Part shown: one piece after another, positions 35,602 through 46,297 of the stretch
Position numbering within the stretch: the stretch's first letter is position 1
Layout of the letters: each line of letters begins with the position of its first letter
From: Torymus aiolomorphi
Lineage: Eukaryota > Arthropoda > Insecta > Hymenoptera > Torymidae
Assembly: GCA_036365515.1 (NCBI GenBank)
Contig: CM070876.1
Span: 93,691,300-93,755,299, forward strand
Reading direction: 5' to 3'
Length of the DNA: 64,000 bases
Program-made: the position numbers and the translations under genes
The notes under the pieces: model-generated
What the model saw: only the letters and a program-made list of their open reading frames with translations
Database searches by the model: none
What the model was told of the DNA's origin: nothing

Positions 35602-35814
35602 CCTACATAGCGTCCTATATGCCTGCTCTCTTGTCTCATGTCTCAAGTGCGAAAAAAGTCGTTGTCCGCAATCTTAATAATTTCTAATCTATGGCCATTT
35701 TTTCTTTATTGTTTTCTATTGCCATAAACTATAAATGTATAAGAAATCGGACAACGATTTTTTTCGCGCTTGAGACATTAGACAAGAGACAAGGCAAATG
35801 AGACGCTATGTGGA
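35602..35814. mobile_element. Foldback MITE, about 210 bp
   Basis: The arms start tacatagcgtc (35604) and end gacgctatgtgga (35802-35814). They share gtctcaag-gcgaaaaaa-tcgttgtccg in opposite orientation (about 35640-35672 and 35750-35785). The AT-rich centre has no gene. Confidence 0.8.
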
Positions 35815-36005
35815 CAGTCCCTTAGTGCTCTGCACCCTCGTTTGACCGCGCTGCGCCTCGCTGACTGTTCTCTTGGATCGCAGTGTAATTGGTTGACATT
35901 TAATTATTACGGAAGCGCCTATACCCCACCTCTCGGCACTGATAGGTGCCTACCAAATCGGAGCAGCCCTACGCACGAGGGCTCATGTGCCGCACCTTTG
36001 GAGAG
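35815..36005. other. Unassigned segment
   Basis: No gene. Short GC-rich words with partial palindromes (ggcactgataggtgcc near 35935) suggest the edge of the next foldback element. Confidence 0.35.
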
Positions 36006-36408
36006 GTGCTTTGATAATTTGTCGCCGTATTGGGCTTAACCTGGAAGTGAATTTGATAAGGTAAATGCTTTATGGATTAGTTTGTCCCCATATTGGGAAA
36101 TATAGCATTTATCTTTTCTTCATGACATCGATTAACCGCAAGAAGTAGAACTGGACTTGATAAGGTAAATGCTTTATGGATTCTTTATAAATTCTGTCGG
36201 GGTGAACCTTTATCTATTTAATGAATGTAGAGGTACATAAATCCATAAATCATTTACCTTATCGAGTCCAGTTCTACTTCTTGCGGTTAATCGATGTCAT
36301 GAAGAAAAGATAAATACTATATTTCCCAATATGGGGACAAACTAATCCATAATTTCCTATGATATAATTTCCTATAATTTCCAATATGGCGGCAAATTAT
36401 CAAAGCAC
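36006..36408. mobile_element. Foldback element, about 400 bp
   Basis: The ends are gtgctttgataatttg (36006-36021) and its complement (36393-36408). The arms share tagaactggact(t/c)gataagg and the catgacatcgattaaccgca region in opposite orientation. The centre (about 36180-36240) is unique. No ORF; probably a non-autonomous DNA transposon. Confidence 0.8.
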
Positions 36409-36670
36409 ACAACGCACGACGCACCGCACCGTGTAGGCGTGTATGCAGTACTGCGGGATTCGTGACTAACCCACAGCTTGATGGACCCGGCCGGAATACA
36501 TACTGCACTACACGCTACCCCGATCGGAGCGCTATCTACTCTTATACTATTTTAATTATTCATCAGTTTTGAATACTTAAACTGAAGAATTCAATCTTGA
36601 AAATTCAAACATATTACATTTTGACGCCAATACTATATACTTTTATAATATACTGATGATAACATCAGTG
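36409..36670. other. Unassigned segment
   Basis: No supported gene in this AT-rich stretch following the foldback element. Confidence 0.35.
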
Positions 36671-37184
36671 GAGTTATGAATTTAAAAAAAAATACGTTTT
36701 TATTTTTGATGATAACTAAAGAACCGTGATAGATAGAAAATTAATTTTTTTTAGGAAATATAGGTATTTTAATTCTCTTTCGAATGCCATCCATCCCATT
36801 CAGATACATAGAGCCGTTCTTGAGAAATTACGATTTAAAAAAAATGTCAAAAAATTTTTAACCTCAAATATCTCTGAAATTTATGGACCAATCATTTTGT
36901 CCAAAGAACTCGACCGAGAACTATAAAAAATCTACCTCTAAAAGAAATTTTGAAGCCATTAAGTCAATTTTACTCTTGTAATCGTTGGACATACAATACT
37001 GAATTTTTCATTTTTCAATTTTTTACTCAAAATCTAGCCTACAGAATGTATTCAAATTTTAAATTTAGGAGTTATAAGTTTCTAAAAAAAAAACACGTTT
37101 TTGTTAATAACAAAAGAACCGTGATAGCTAGAAACTTTTTTTTTTTTAGAAAATATATGTATTTTAATTCTCTTTCGAACGCTA
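36671..37184 (+). repeat. Direct repeat with ~398-bp period (possible LINE 5' UTR monomers)
   Basis: Bases 36671-36788 and 37069-37184 share gagttat, acgtttttatt/gtt, gaaccgtgatag, and tattttaattctctttcga. They lie just upstream of the LINE ORF1. Repeated 5' UTR monomers are known promoters in several LINEs, so this role is plausible but inferred. Confidence 0.7.
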
Positions 37185-37357
37185 CCCATCAGATTCGAAT
37201 AACTCGATCCTATCATTAAAAAAAATCAAAAAATAGTTTTGAGAAAATCGAAAATTTGAAAAAAAAACAAAAACGCATCGCCCCAATCAAAAAACGGATT
37301 TTTGACCCGCCATCACGCAAAAAAAACCAAAAAGAATGAGACCTGTCCGGTCAAAAT

Positions 37358-37473
37358 CTACACACACAGACACACACATACACACGCACGCACGCACGCA
37401 CGCATGCACGCATGCACGCACGCACGTACGCACGCACGCACGCACGCACACACGCACACACACACACACATAC
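37358..37473. repeat. (CACG)n / (CA)n microsatellite
   Basis: This is an acacac run, then cgcacgcacgca repeats with interruptions, then another acacac run. Confidence 0.95.
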
Positions 37474-37599
37474 ACATCCATACAGACATTTTTCAAAAAC
37501 CATGTATTTTGATTCTTAACACCTCGGAACACAATTATAACATGTTTTTACAACCACTCAAAAATTTACTATCGCAAAGCTTCCTCTAGGAGGAAGCAA

Positions 37600-38358
37600 A
37601 ATGAACTACTTAAACTACTAATCCAAGAAAAAGAGAAAAATAACAAAAATGAGAACCAAGCATGGGCAACATATGCAAATGTCCTTACACAAAGCAATAT
37701 TAAGCCAAAAAACAAAAAAGTGCCAACGCTCATCATCAAGAAAACCAACAGCAAAAATGAAACAAATATCGTGATAACTATGTGCAATTACTTAACTAAT
37801 GACAAAACAGTACAAACAAAAACTGTTAATACTAAAATCAAGGACACTGTGATAATACACTGTATGAGCGTAGAAAGTGTAGAGAAAATAGAATTACATT
37901 TAACAAATAGTCTAAACGAAAACTTTAAAATTGAAAAAGAACAAATAAATAAACCTACAATGAAAGTAATAGGAATATATAAGCATTTCTCAACCAAAGA
38001 AGAAGTAGAAACTGACATAAACCAAAGAAACTTCAGCAACATGGATGAAAAGTGCAAATTGCTACATATTTTCATAAACCAAACATCGAATAGTGCAATA
38101 ATAGAAGTAACTTCTAGTATATATAAACATATAAAGAAAAATAAAAGCAAAATTCTAATAGGCTATCAAAATTGCAGAGCCTATGACATTATTAATACGA
38201 ATCCGTGCAATAAATGTGCTGGCTATGGAGACGGTGGCAAAAAATGCACGAACAAGGTAATGTGCTTTAAATGTGCAGGACCACATGAAGCAAGCAAATG
38301 CAATTGTAACATTTTAAAGTGCGCAAACTGTGACTATGTAATAAAAAATATAAAATAA
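37600..38358 (+). CDS. LINE ORF1 (nucleic-acid-binding Gag-like protein)
   Basis: The frame is open from the stop near 37587; the first Met is at 37720. The product is Lys/Asn-rich. It carries a central domain (ESVEKIELHLTNSLNENFKI, then TMKVIGIYKHFSTKEEVETD) like the RNA-binding region of LINE Gag proteins. A Cys-rich C-terminus follows: CNKCAGYGDGGKKC, CFKCAGPHEASKC and CNILKCANC, three CCHC-like knuckles. It would coat LINE RNA. The frame ends at 38358, about 250 bp before the endonuclease start. The absence of an ATG before 37720 leaves the true start open. Confidence 0.75.
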   Translation, partial: NELLKLLIQEKEKNNKNENQAWATYANVLTQSNIKPKNKKVPTLIIKKTNSKNETNIVITMCNYLTNDKTVQTKTVNTKIKDTVIIHCMSVESVEKIELHLTNSLNENFKIEKEQINKPTMKVIGIYKHFSTKEEVETDINQRNFSNMDEKCKLLHIFINQTSNSAIIEVTSSIYKHIKKNKSKILIGYQNCRAYDIINTNPCNKCAGYGDGGKKCTNKVMCFKCAGPHEASKCNCNILKCANCDYVIKNIK

Positions 38359-38605
38359 ATTATAAGGTAAATCATAGTGCAATTGATAGTGATCAATGTG
38401 AAATTTTAAAAAAGAAAATAAAAAGATACATAGAAGCAACAAATTATCCATTACAACCTACTTATCAAAGATACTTTGGTGAAGTAGAAAATAAAAAACA
38501 TACATATAAAGTAAATGAAGAGGAACCTACAGTACCAACAAATAAGAACTTCAACACCGATGATAAATAGAATCAGACAAACAACTTTCAGAGATCTACC
38601 ACTAA

Positions 38606-39412
38606 TTGGACAAACATTCACAAATACAAGAAGCAGAAATGGATGAAACAGAGAAAATGATAAAGAATGAAATAATAGTTGATACAGTAAGTAAACTAAA
38701 CAAACTTCTGAATATTGAAAAAGAACTCATTGCATGCATAAATATAAGAAGTATGAACCATAACTATAATAAATTACTAATATTCTTAAAGAGCCTTACA
38801 GTAAAACCATGTATTATAATTTTCACTGAAACTTGGAATATGGATCATCATGAATACTTCAATATAAATGGATACAAAATATTTTACAATAATAGCAGAA
38901 TAAATCAGAATGATGGGGTCGTTATGTACATAGACAACAAATTAATTGAAACAACTGAGGTTACTGAAATAAACAAACTTAAAATAATAAATTCAACAAT
39001 AATAATGTACAATAACAAACAAATACTAATATCAGCATTATACAGATGTCATACCTTAAAGAAAACAGAATTTATAATATATTTCAAAGAACTGTTGATA
39101 ATGAACAAAAAATTTAAAAATAACCTAATAATCGGTGACTTTAACATAGACATAAACAGTAATGAAATAATAGACCAAGAGTTTTTACAGATCTTATTAG
39201 AAAATGGATATCACCCAGGATTCAATCAAATAACTAGACCAGCAAACAATGACATTGGTAAAGGTACTTGCATAGACAATATTTACTTAAAACTTGATAA
39301 AATTGCGCACAAAAGTTATACGATAACAATACCTTTTAATGATCATTACCCGATATTAATTTCTATAAAGAAGATAAAAAAGATGATAACAAAACCAATT
39401 ACAAAACAATAA
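38606..39412 (+). pseudogene. LINE apurinic-like endonuclease (EEP domain)
   Basis: This frame starts MDKHSQIQEAEMDETEKM and carries the endonuclease motifs in order. ACINIRSMNHNYNKLL is the N-x-R-S box. IIFTETWNMDHHEYF holds the metal-binding Glu. Then come NDGVVMYI, ISALYRCH (usually YRPP), NNLIIGDFNIDINSN (D-x-N box), GKGTCIDNIYLKLD, and FNDHYPILI (final Asp-His pair). The main catalytic residues are present. After 39412 the coding phase shifts by one (KCIYESEST..., WKIMNKKFEKK) to about 39830. It shifts again before RT, so the polyprotein is broken. Confidence 0.85.
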
Positions 39413-41421
39413 ATTATAAAAAATTAAAAACTACAAGTAATAACATAAACTGGAGAGATATCTCCATAACCACAGACACAAACAATGCACTAGATCAGCT
39501 GATACTCAAAATTAAAAAATGCATATATGAATCTGAGTCAACTAATAACAATAAAAAAATAAAATCTACACCCAGAAAATGCTGGATAACCAAAGCCATA
39601 ATTACATCATGTGAAGCGAAAGAAAAATTATACAACATATGGAAAAAAGACCCACATAATACATCAAAAAAAGATGCTTACAAGAATTATGTAAAAATAC
39701 TAAACCAAACTATAAACGAAGCAAAAGATGGCTATCATAAACAACAAATAGAAAAGAACCAAAATAACCAAAAGAATCTTTGGAAGATAATGAATAAAAA
39801 ATTTGAAAAGAAACCAATACTAATAACAACATAAACTACCTAAAAAATAACAATATCAAAATCACTGACTCAACTCAGATAGCTGAAAAGATGAATGAAT
39901 TCTTTTGTAATATAGGAAGAAAAATGAGTGAGAAGATAGTAACTACTCAAAATGAAAATTTACAAATACCATCCATGAATCCCAAAACCATGTATCGATT
40001 TCCAACTAACCAAATTGAACTGAATGACATTATCACAAGTTTAAAGAACAGAAAAGGAAGTATAGATGAAATAGATGCACAAGTTATAAAAACACTAAAA
40101 CAACACATCATCAAACCATTTGTAGACATCTACAGCACATGCACAGAACATGGTGTCTAGACACATCCACTAAAAATAGCAGAAGTCATTCCGATATACA
40201 AAGGAAAAGAAAAACATTTACCAAACAACTATAGACCAATATCTCTTATCTCCAATATCGCAGAAATATTTGAAAAACTATTAGACAAACGGTTACTAAG
40301 CTTTCTAGATAAAAACAAAATTATATCACAGAAACAATTCGGCTTCAGAAAAAATGAAAGTACTAAAGATGCATTAAATGCTCTAACAAGCTTAATATAC
40401 AATCAAATAGATCAAAGTGAACCTATAGCAGCCACCTTTCTTGATTTTGCCAAGGCATTTGACACAGTGGTTCATAAGATACTTCTCAATAAATTATACA
40501 ACTATGGAATAAGAGGTAAAGTTTACAAACTACTAAAAAGCTACTTAAATAACAGTAAAAAAAGAGTAAAAGTAAATTCAAATAGCAAATTCGACACAAT
40601 ACAAATGGGAGTCCCCCAAGGAACAATATTAGGACCATTATTATTTATTATCTACATAAATGACATATTTCAAACTATACCAGAACTTTCAATGTTGGCT
40701 TCTGCTCATGACACTGCAATAATTGTAAAAGGAAAATCATGGCTAGACATAGAAATAAAAATGAACCTATACCTAAATAAAGTATCAAACTGGCTGGCTC
40801 TAAACAAACTATCCTTAAACATTGATAAAACAGTTTACATGGAATTTGGAAGTACACGAAATAGCACTCCGGGAAATTTAAATATCTGTATACAAGGAAA
40901 ACAAATAACAAGAGTTCACAGTACCAAATACCTATGAATAACCATTGATAGTAACATGAGATGGGAAAACCACATCACAAATATTTATAATAAATCAAAA
41001 TATTTAATCTTTATTTTTTATAAACTCACTAAAATACTATCGCAACGAAATCTAAGGATGCTCTATTACATCTCTTTTTCATAGTATCATGTCTTATGGC
41101 ATAATTGCATGGGGAGGAACATACATAAACATAACTAGAACTCTTCAAACTCTACAGTGCAGAATTCTCAAAATAATAAACAAAAATAACTTTTTAAATG
41201 AAAAACAGCCACTAAACTTAGATCAACAATTTACTTACGAATCTCTATTATATCATTACGAAGATTTAAAAGATACCTTTATAAATTCAAATAGCATCAC
41301 GAGAAATAAATGCATCATAGTTCCAAAACAAAACAAAAGAATAAGTAAGAAGATCAGTTATTTAAGGGCCATTACTTGTTATAAAAGTCTCAATTTGCCT
41401 GACAATCTCAATTTCTTATAA
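39413..41421 (+). pseudogene. LINE reverse transcriptase, broken and catalytically lost
   Basis: A linker lies in a shifted frame to about 39830. The RT frame opens at 39891 (MNEFFCNIGRKMSEKI) and has a TAG at 40158-40160. It continues in phase with PIYKGKEKHLPNNYRPISLI, QKQFGFRKNESTKDAL, AATFLDFAKAFDTVVH and MGVPQGTILGPLLFIIYIND. The active-site box, normally FADDT, reads SAHDTAI, so the catalytic Asp pair is destroyed. Stops at 40935 and about 41083 and a frameshift precede the C-terminus at 41089-41421 (MSYGIIAWGGTYINIT). Confidence 0.88.
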
Positions 41422-41492
41422 CAGTCTCAATTTGCCTAACAATCTCAAAACACTAACAAAAAAAAAAACAACAGAATAATTAAACTAAGAGA

Positions 41493-41718
41493 ATGGTTAA
41501 AAATAAATTAAGATTAACAAGTTATGAACACACAGCAAGAGAAGAAATTAGAATAGACTGCAATAAAATCAGAACAATCTTACATGAAGTAAAATACACT
41601 AGAAAGGGCTATGCCCTAATATTACAATATAAAGAAAGGAAAAGAACCGTCAAGTATGACTGTCTAACATCGGAAGTCCATGTGGACAAGACTATGCTTG
41701 ACGCATTATTATTAGATA
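41493..41718 (+). CDS. Unknown ORF, 5' part (interrupted by gypsy #2)
   Basis: A frame starting MVKNKLRLTSYEHTAREE is open up to the LTR boundary and continues in phase after 46298 through 46693. The whole is Lys/Asn/Tyr-rich. Its second part contains NCPYCHDPQARGIKHTHF, a C-x2-C...H-x3-H finger-like pattern. I do not recognise it. It may be a 3' LINE frame or simply open AT-rich 3' UTR. Confidence 0.4.
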
Positions 41719-42451
41719 TGAAACGATAGTATTCATGCGAAAGGATTGCTCTCTCGTGAGGATAGCTAATCGAGCAGAATTCGAATAGCGAGAGCGATTA
41801 AAATAAATTTACAAAGACAGATAAGTAGGAAAAAATAACAATTTATTCAATTTAATACTAATAATCATATAGGTACATTAACTATAGCTGACTACGGGTC
41901 GCGTTTGGCGGAGATCTGTAACATATAAAACAGCGGAGCGCGAACATTAAATACAAGTTTACGAACGACTAGAATACGGTGGTCGCAGGCGAGGTTCTCC
42001 ACAAGTAGGCGAGTGCGCTCCCACTACTCGTGAACAACACCCGGGTAACGAGTGCACTCGTATACCCACTGGAATCGTCTCAGCGGCGCTTCGGGTCCAG
42101 AGTAACGAATGCGCTCGTATACCCCGCTCCGTCGGCGGGCTCCAGGGCTTAGCGAGTACGGTTCTGGGCTGAGAGAATGCATTTCCACGGCGCATCAGGC
42201 GGCATTTATACTCGCTCGCCTTGTGTTGTATAGTCGGCGCGGTGGGGCGCGCTGTAGCTTGCGCGTCCTGCGCGACGCGTGGTCGCGGCGCTCGGTGGAG
42301 AGGGAAGTCAGCTACTCAGTTGCCTGCTCTCTCTCCTCGCTGTAAGAGCTCCGGAACGTGTGTATATCGTGTCACATGGATGTACACATTCGTACGCTCG
42401 CTCTCCCATGCCATTGATAGATCCGTCGGCTTTCTCTCTCTAGCGCACGCG
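41719..42451 (-). repeat. 3' LTR of gypsy #2 (truncated)
   Basis: It starts tgaaacgatagtattcatgc and aligns with 45512-46230 with small differences, including about 25 extra bases near 42094-42118. It stops at gcgcacgcg, where the mariner fragment begins. Confidence 0.88.
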
Positions 42452-43252
42452 CTCAAGACACCGTCTCAAGACCATTGGTATGGTACAAAAGCAAGGAAAT
42501 TGGGTTCCGCATGAACTGAAACCCAGAGGCGTCGAGCGCCGTCTTTTCACGTGCGAACAACTTCTCCAAAGACAAAATCGAAAGGGTTTTTTGCATCGAA
42601 TAGTGACGGGGGATGAAAAGTAGATCTACTACGACAACCCAAAGCGTAGGAAATCATGGGGTAAGCCCGGCCATGTACCAACTTTAACGGCCAAACCGAA
42701 TATTTATGGCAAAAAGTTAATGTTGTGCATTTGGTGGGATCAGCTCGGAGTAATCTATTACGAGCTACTCCAGCCTAACGAAACTATCACTGGAGAACGT
42801 TATCAACAGCAACTGTTGCAATTGAGCAGAGAATTGAAGCTTAAACACCCCCAATATGCCAAAAGACATGACAAAGTGATTTTTCAGCACGACAACGCTC
42901 GGCCACATGTTGCAAAAGTCGTCAAGGATACTTTGGAAGCTTTACAATGGGATGTCTTACCCCACCCGCCGTATTCACCAGACCTTGCTCCTTTGAACTA
43001 TCACTTGTTCCTGTCGATGGCTCACGCCCTGGTCAAGCAGCACTTTACTTCTTACGAAGAAGCCAAAAATTGGGCCGATTCATGGGTAGCCTCAAAAGAG
43101 GAAGAGTTTTTTCGACGTGGCATCCGAATGCTGCCAGAAAGATGGAAAAACGTAGTAGCCAATGATCGAAAATATTTTGAATAAAATGTAACGTATATTT
43201 TTTTTAGAATAAATTGATAATTTAAAAAAAGACGGCGGAAACTTATTTGTAT
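42452..43252 (+). mobile_element. mariner fragment (irritans-like), 5'-truncated
   Basis: It carries the last ~60% of a mariner transposase and a 3' end finishing cggaaacttatttgta. The 5' end is lost at the LTR junction. The transposase reads GNWVPHELKPRGVERR, VTGDEK followed by a TAG where mariners have Trp, NPKRRKSWGKPGH, FQHDNARPHVAKVV and PPYSPDLAPLNYHLF. The third catalytic Asp of the DD34D triad is Asn here (LNYHLF instead of SDYHLF). The copy is inactive. Confidence 0.88.
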
Positions 43253-43747
43253 TTACACTACTTCCGTTAATTTTTCTATGTGTTTCTCAAACGTATCTGT
43301 TACTACGATGATATCATCTAAATATGCAAAGGCATTCGGTGCCATTTCGGGTGTAATTACCTGATCTAGCAGACGTTGTAACGTTGCCGGGTCCGCGTGA
43401 ATTCCGAAGGGCATGACGTTAAATTCGAACAAACCTTTTCCCGGTACTGTGAACGCGGCTATCGCTCGAATTTCTGGAGTTAAGGCTGCCTGCCAATAGC
43501 CGTTTTCTAAATCGATCGAGGATAAATATTTTGCCCCTCTGAGTTTATCTAGAATTGCGTATATATGCGGAAGCGGGTAGGCATCCTTCTCTGAAATTTG
43601 ATTTATCTTTTGCAAATCGATACAAAATCTGCATTTTCCGTTTTTCTTTTTCGTAATTACGACTGGGGAGCTCCACGGGATTTCTGACGGTTGAATTACC
43701 CCCTCTTCTAACATTTTCTCGACTTCTTGGTTAATTATTTCTTGCAT
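43253..43747 (-). pseudogene. gypsy #2 reverse transcriptase, N-terminal half
   Basis: This 164-codon frame begins MQEIINQEVEKMLEEGVIQP and has WSSPVVITKKKNGKCRFCID, SEKDAYPLPHIYAILDKL, SIDLENGYWQAALTPE, VMPFGIHADPATLQRLLD and FAYLDDIIVVTDTFEKHI. The active-site box YLDD is intact. The frame ends at the mariner junction, so the thumb, RNase H and integrase are absent. Confidence 0.88.
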
Positions 43748-43841
43748 TGCCGGATTTCTGGGTCGGTATCTCTGTTTAATGGATGTCTGGTCGATAACCC
43801 TGATTTTATGTTGGATTAATGGGGTAACACCTTTAATATTT

Positions 43842-44150
43842 TCACTCGGCCATTCTTTGTTCTATGAACTTCTCTAGTTGTTCCTCCTCGGTTACCATTA
43901 CTGGTTCTCCGACGGAACATAGCCCTTCCTCACTATCTGTTTCTCCTGCTGTGATCTTTCTCCCGTTCAACGTTAGTTGTAGTGTCAGTTTAACGAGTAT
44001 GTCCATTCCGAGTAAAAAATCGATTGTTAACCTTTCCATAACCAAGAAACGGTGTCGTAATTTTTTGCCTTGTACCCTGAACTCTCCAGACATAGTACTT
44101 TCAAGAGTGGCAGGCGTACCATCGGCCATCCGCGCTGCCTTTCGTTCCAC
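43842..44150 (-). pseudogene. gypsy #2 protease, C-terminal part
   Basis: The frame has MADGTPATLESTMSGEFRVQ then ERLTIDFLLGMDILVKL. The LLGMDIL word is the second conserved strand of retropepsins. The catalytic D-T/S-G half is not in this frame, because the phase changes between gag and here. Bases 43748-43841 link to the RT. Confidence 0.75.
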
Positions 44151-44178
44151 TTGATTTATCCACCCTTGCGTGAGGCAT

Positions 44179-45370
44179 TTATTCGCTGTGCGCTGGTGTA
44201 TGTATGAGCCTATTGATCCGGGATCTATTAGGCCTCGAAATTTCTCCGACCGGCGTTGATTCGAACGAAATAGCGGCTGTCGACATCGGAGGTCTTGTTT
44301 GCGTGGGTCGGTCCTGTCCCGATGTGGGTCCGACCCTCTTTTCGTTTTCCGGCGCGTCTATATCACTGTTACACCGGCAATCGCGTGTTAATATACCGTC
44401 TGTTCCACAATATGAACAAAATTTCCTCTGGTTATTTCGACAGTTCATTCTCCTATGTCCGCGTTGTTTGCATCTCCAGCAGCACGTGTTTCGGTCGTAT
44501 GTGGTCGTAATTTCCGTAATATTCCCGGCGTTATTTCTCGGTCTTTCTCCTCTTATTTCTTTAACCATTTGTGCCAATACTTCCTCTATATCTTCTACGC
44601 GTTGGATGAGTTCATTGACGTTGTTAAAATCCACCCGTCGAATGTGCAATCGTAATTCGGCGCGCATGTTATAATAGATGTTATCGAGTTGTGTCTCGCG
44701 GTTTATGTCTCCTCGACGGCGCATTAGTGTACTAAGTGACGTTGTGTAGCTTCTAAATACTTCGCCATTTAACTGTCTACGTTCACTTATTTGTCGATCA
44801 AGATTCCGCCGCTCTTCTGGTGGTATATAGAAACTGCGCAACGATTCTTTAAGTTCCGTATAATTATTTATATTCTCTAAATTCCGATACGAAAGTTGGG
44901 CTTCCCTCCGTAATAATTCCGGAAACCCTATGAGAAGATCCGCATCGGTGAAGCCGTATGCCTTCCGTAATTCCTCAACTCTTTCTAGAAACTCATACAC
45001 GTTGCGACCGTCGAAGTGACAATTCCATTTTCGCATCTGATCTAGAGTTTTCGCGGTCGTGTTATCCACTGTTATATAATTCATAGGTGCCGCGGCTGTA
45101 TCCTGCTTCGATATTATAAATGATGTTTGCGTGTTCTGTAGTGTCAATGCGTAATTTGTTTGTTACTCCAGATCGCGAGTCCTATCTAACCTCATCGTAC
45201 TCTTCCGCGTCTTCCGGTTGATTTTTAAAATGTTCCGGACTTATTTTCGCTATCGCTACTAGTCGTTGTCATAATTCCGCTACATTTCCTGTGTTATCGA
45301 TCTTTAGTTTCGCGAGTTCGTCCATGAGTTGCTCCTTTCGGAGCTTATAAACCCATCCGGCTTTCCCCAT
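44179..45370 (-). pseudogene. gypsy #2 Gag with SAP-like N-terminus and zinc knuckles
   Basis: An ATG at 45370 opens MGKAGWVYKLRKEQLMDELA, resembling a SAP motif (two helices with LRKEQLMDEL and VAEL). A TGA at 45269-45271 and then a frameshift separate it from the main frame (44179-45147). That frame holds the Gag domain (QMRKWNCHFDGRNVYEFLER, LSYRNLENINNYTELKESLR, SERRQLNGEVFRSYTTSLST). Knuckles CWRCKQRGHRRMNC and CSYCGTDGILTRDC close it. SAP-like N-termini are found in some insect gypsy Gags; here the assignment rests on pattern only. Confidence 0.8.
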
Positions 45371-45493
45371 AATTGCTAATATTAACCGGTTTCGAAAAAA
45401 AAAATTTCTTATTTTGCTTTGTATAATTTATTTCATTATTAGATGTTAGTTGAATGATTTTCTTTCATTCTTCCGCGTGAATTGAAAAAACTA

Positions 45494-45511
45494 GTCCCTG
45501 TTCGGACGCCA
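45494..45511 (-). promoter_or_regulatory. Primer-binding site of gypsy #2 (Lys tRNA type)
   Basis: The reverse strand reads TGGCGTCCGAACAGGGAC, one base from the well-known Lys-tRNA site TGGCGCCCGAACAGGGAC, directly next to the LTR end. Confidence 0.85.
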
Positions 45512-46297
45512 TGAAACGGTAGTATTCATACGAAAGGATTGCTCTCTCATGAGGATAGCTAATCGAGCAGGATTCGAGTGGAGAGAGTGATTAAAATAAA
45601 TTTACAAAGCCAGATAAGTAGGAAAAAATAACAATTTATTCAACTTAATGCTAATAATCATATACGTACATTGACCATAGCTGTCTACGGGTCGCGTTTG
45701 GCGGAGATCTGTAACATATAAAACAGCGGAGCGCGAACATTAAATACAAGTTTACGAACGACTAGAATACAGTGGTCGCGGGCGCAGTTCTCCATGAGTA
45801 GGCGAGTGCGCTCCCACTACTCGTGAACAACACCCGGGTTACGAGTGCGCTCGTATACCCGGGGGAATCGTCTCAGCGGCGCTTTGTATACCCCGCTCCG
45901 TCGGCGGATTCCAGGGCTTAGCCAGGACGGCCCTGGGCTGAGAGAATGCTTTTCCACGGCGCACGAGGTGGCATTTCTACTCGCTTGTCGTGCGCTGTAT
46001 AGTCGGCGCGGTGGGGCGCGCTGTAGCTTGCGCGTCCTGCGCGATGCGTGGTCGCGGCGCTCGGTGGAGAGGGAAGTCAGCTACTCAGTTGCCTGCTCTC
46101 TCTCTCTTCGCTGTACGAGCTCCGGTACGTGTGTATATCGGTGTGTACATGGATGTACAAATTCGTACGCTCGCTCTCCCATGCCAGTGACAGATCCGTC
46201 GGCTTTCTCTCTCTAGCGCACGCGTTATCCGAGAGAGAAAGTGTTTTGCATTCGGTTTTTAGTATCGATACGCCTATTGAACAGGTGCATCGTTACA
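45512..46297 (-). repeat. 5' LTR of gypsy #2 (786 bp)
   Basis: On the reverse strand it starts TGTAACGATGCACC and ends ...TACCGTTTCA. It aligns with 41719-42451. Confidence 0.88.

Larger units (their letters stand above)
41719..46297 (-). mobile_element. Ty3/gypsy element #2, internally deleted
   Basis: LTRs lie at 41719-42451 (3' LTR, truncated) and 45512-46297 (5' LTR). A Lys-tRNA-type primer-binding site is at 45494-45511. Gag (44179-45370), protease (43842-44150) and half of RT (43253-43747) remain. The rest of RT, RNase H, integrase and part of the 3' LTR are missing; an irritans-type mariner fragment (42452-43252) sits at this gap. The target words gata (41715-41718) and gatg (46298-46301) are a 4-bp duplication with one difference. 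Confidence 0.88.

Noticed and set aside
37287..37589. Frames with repeated His-Thr-Arg or Cys-Val-Arg on either strand
   Set aside because: They are translations of the CACG/CA microsatellite.
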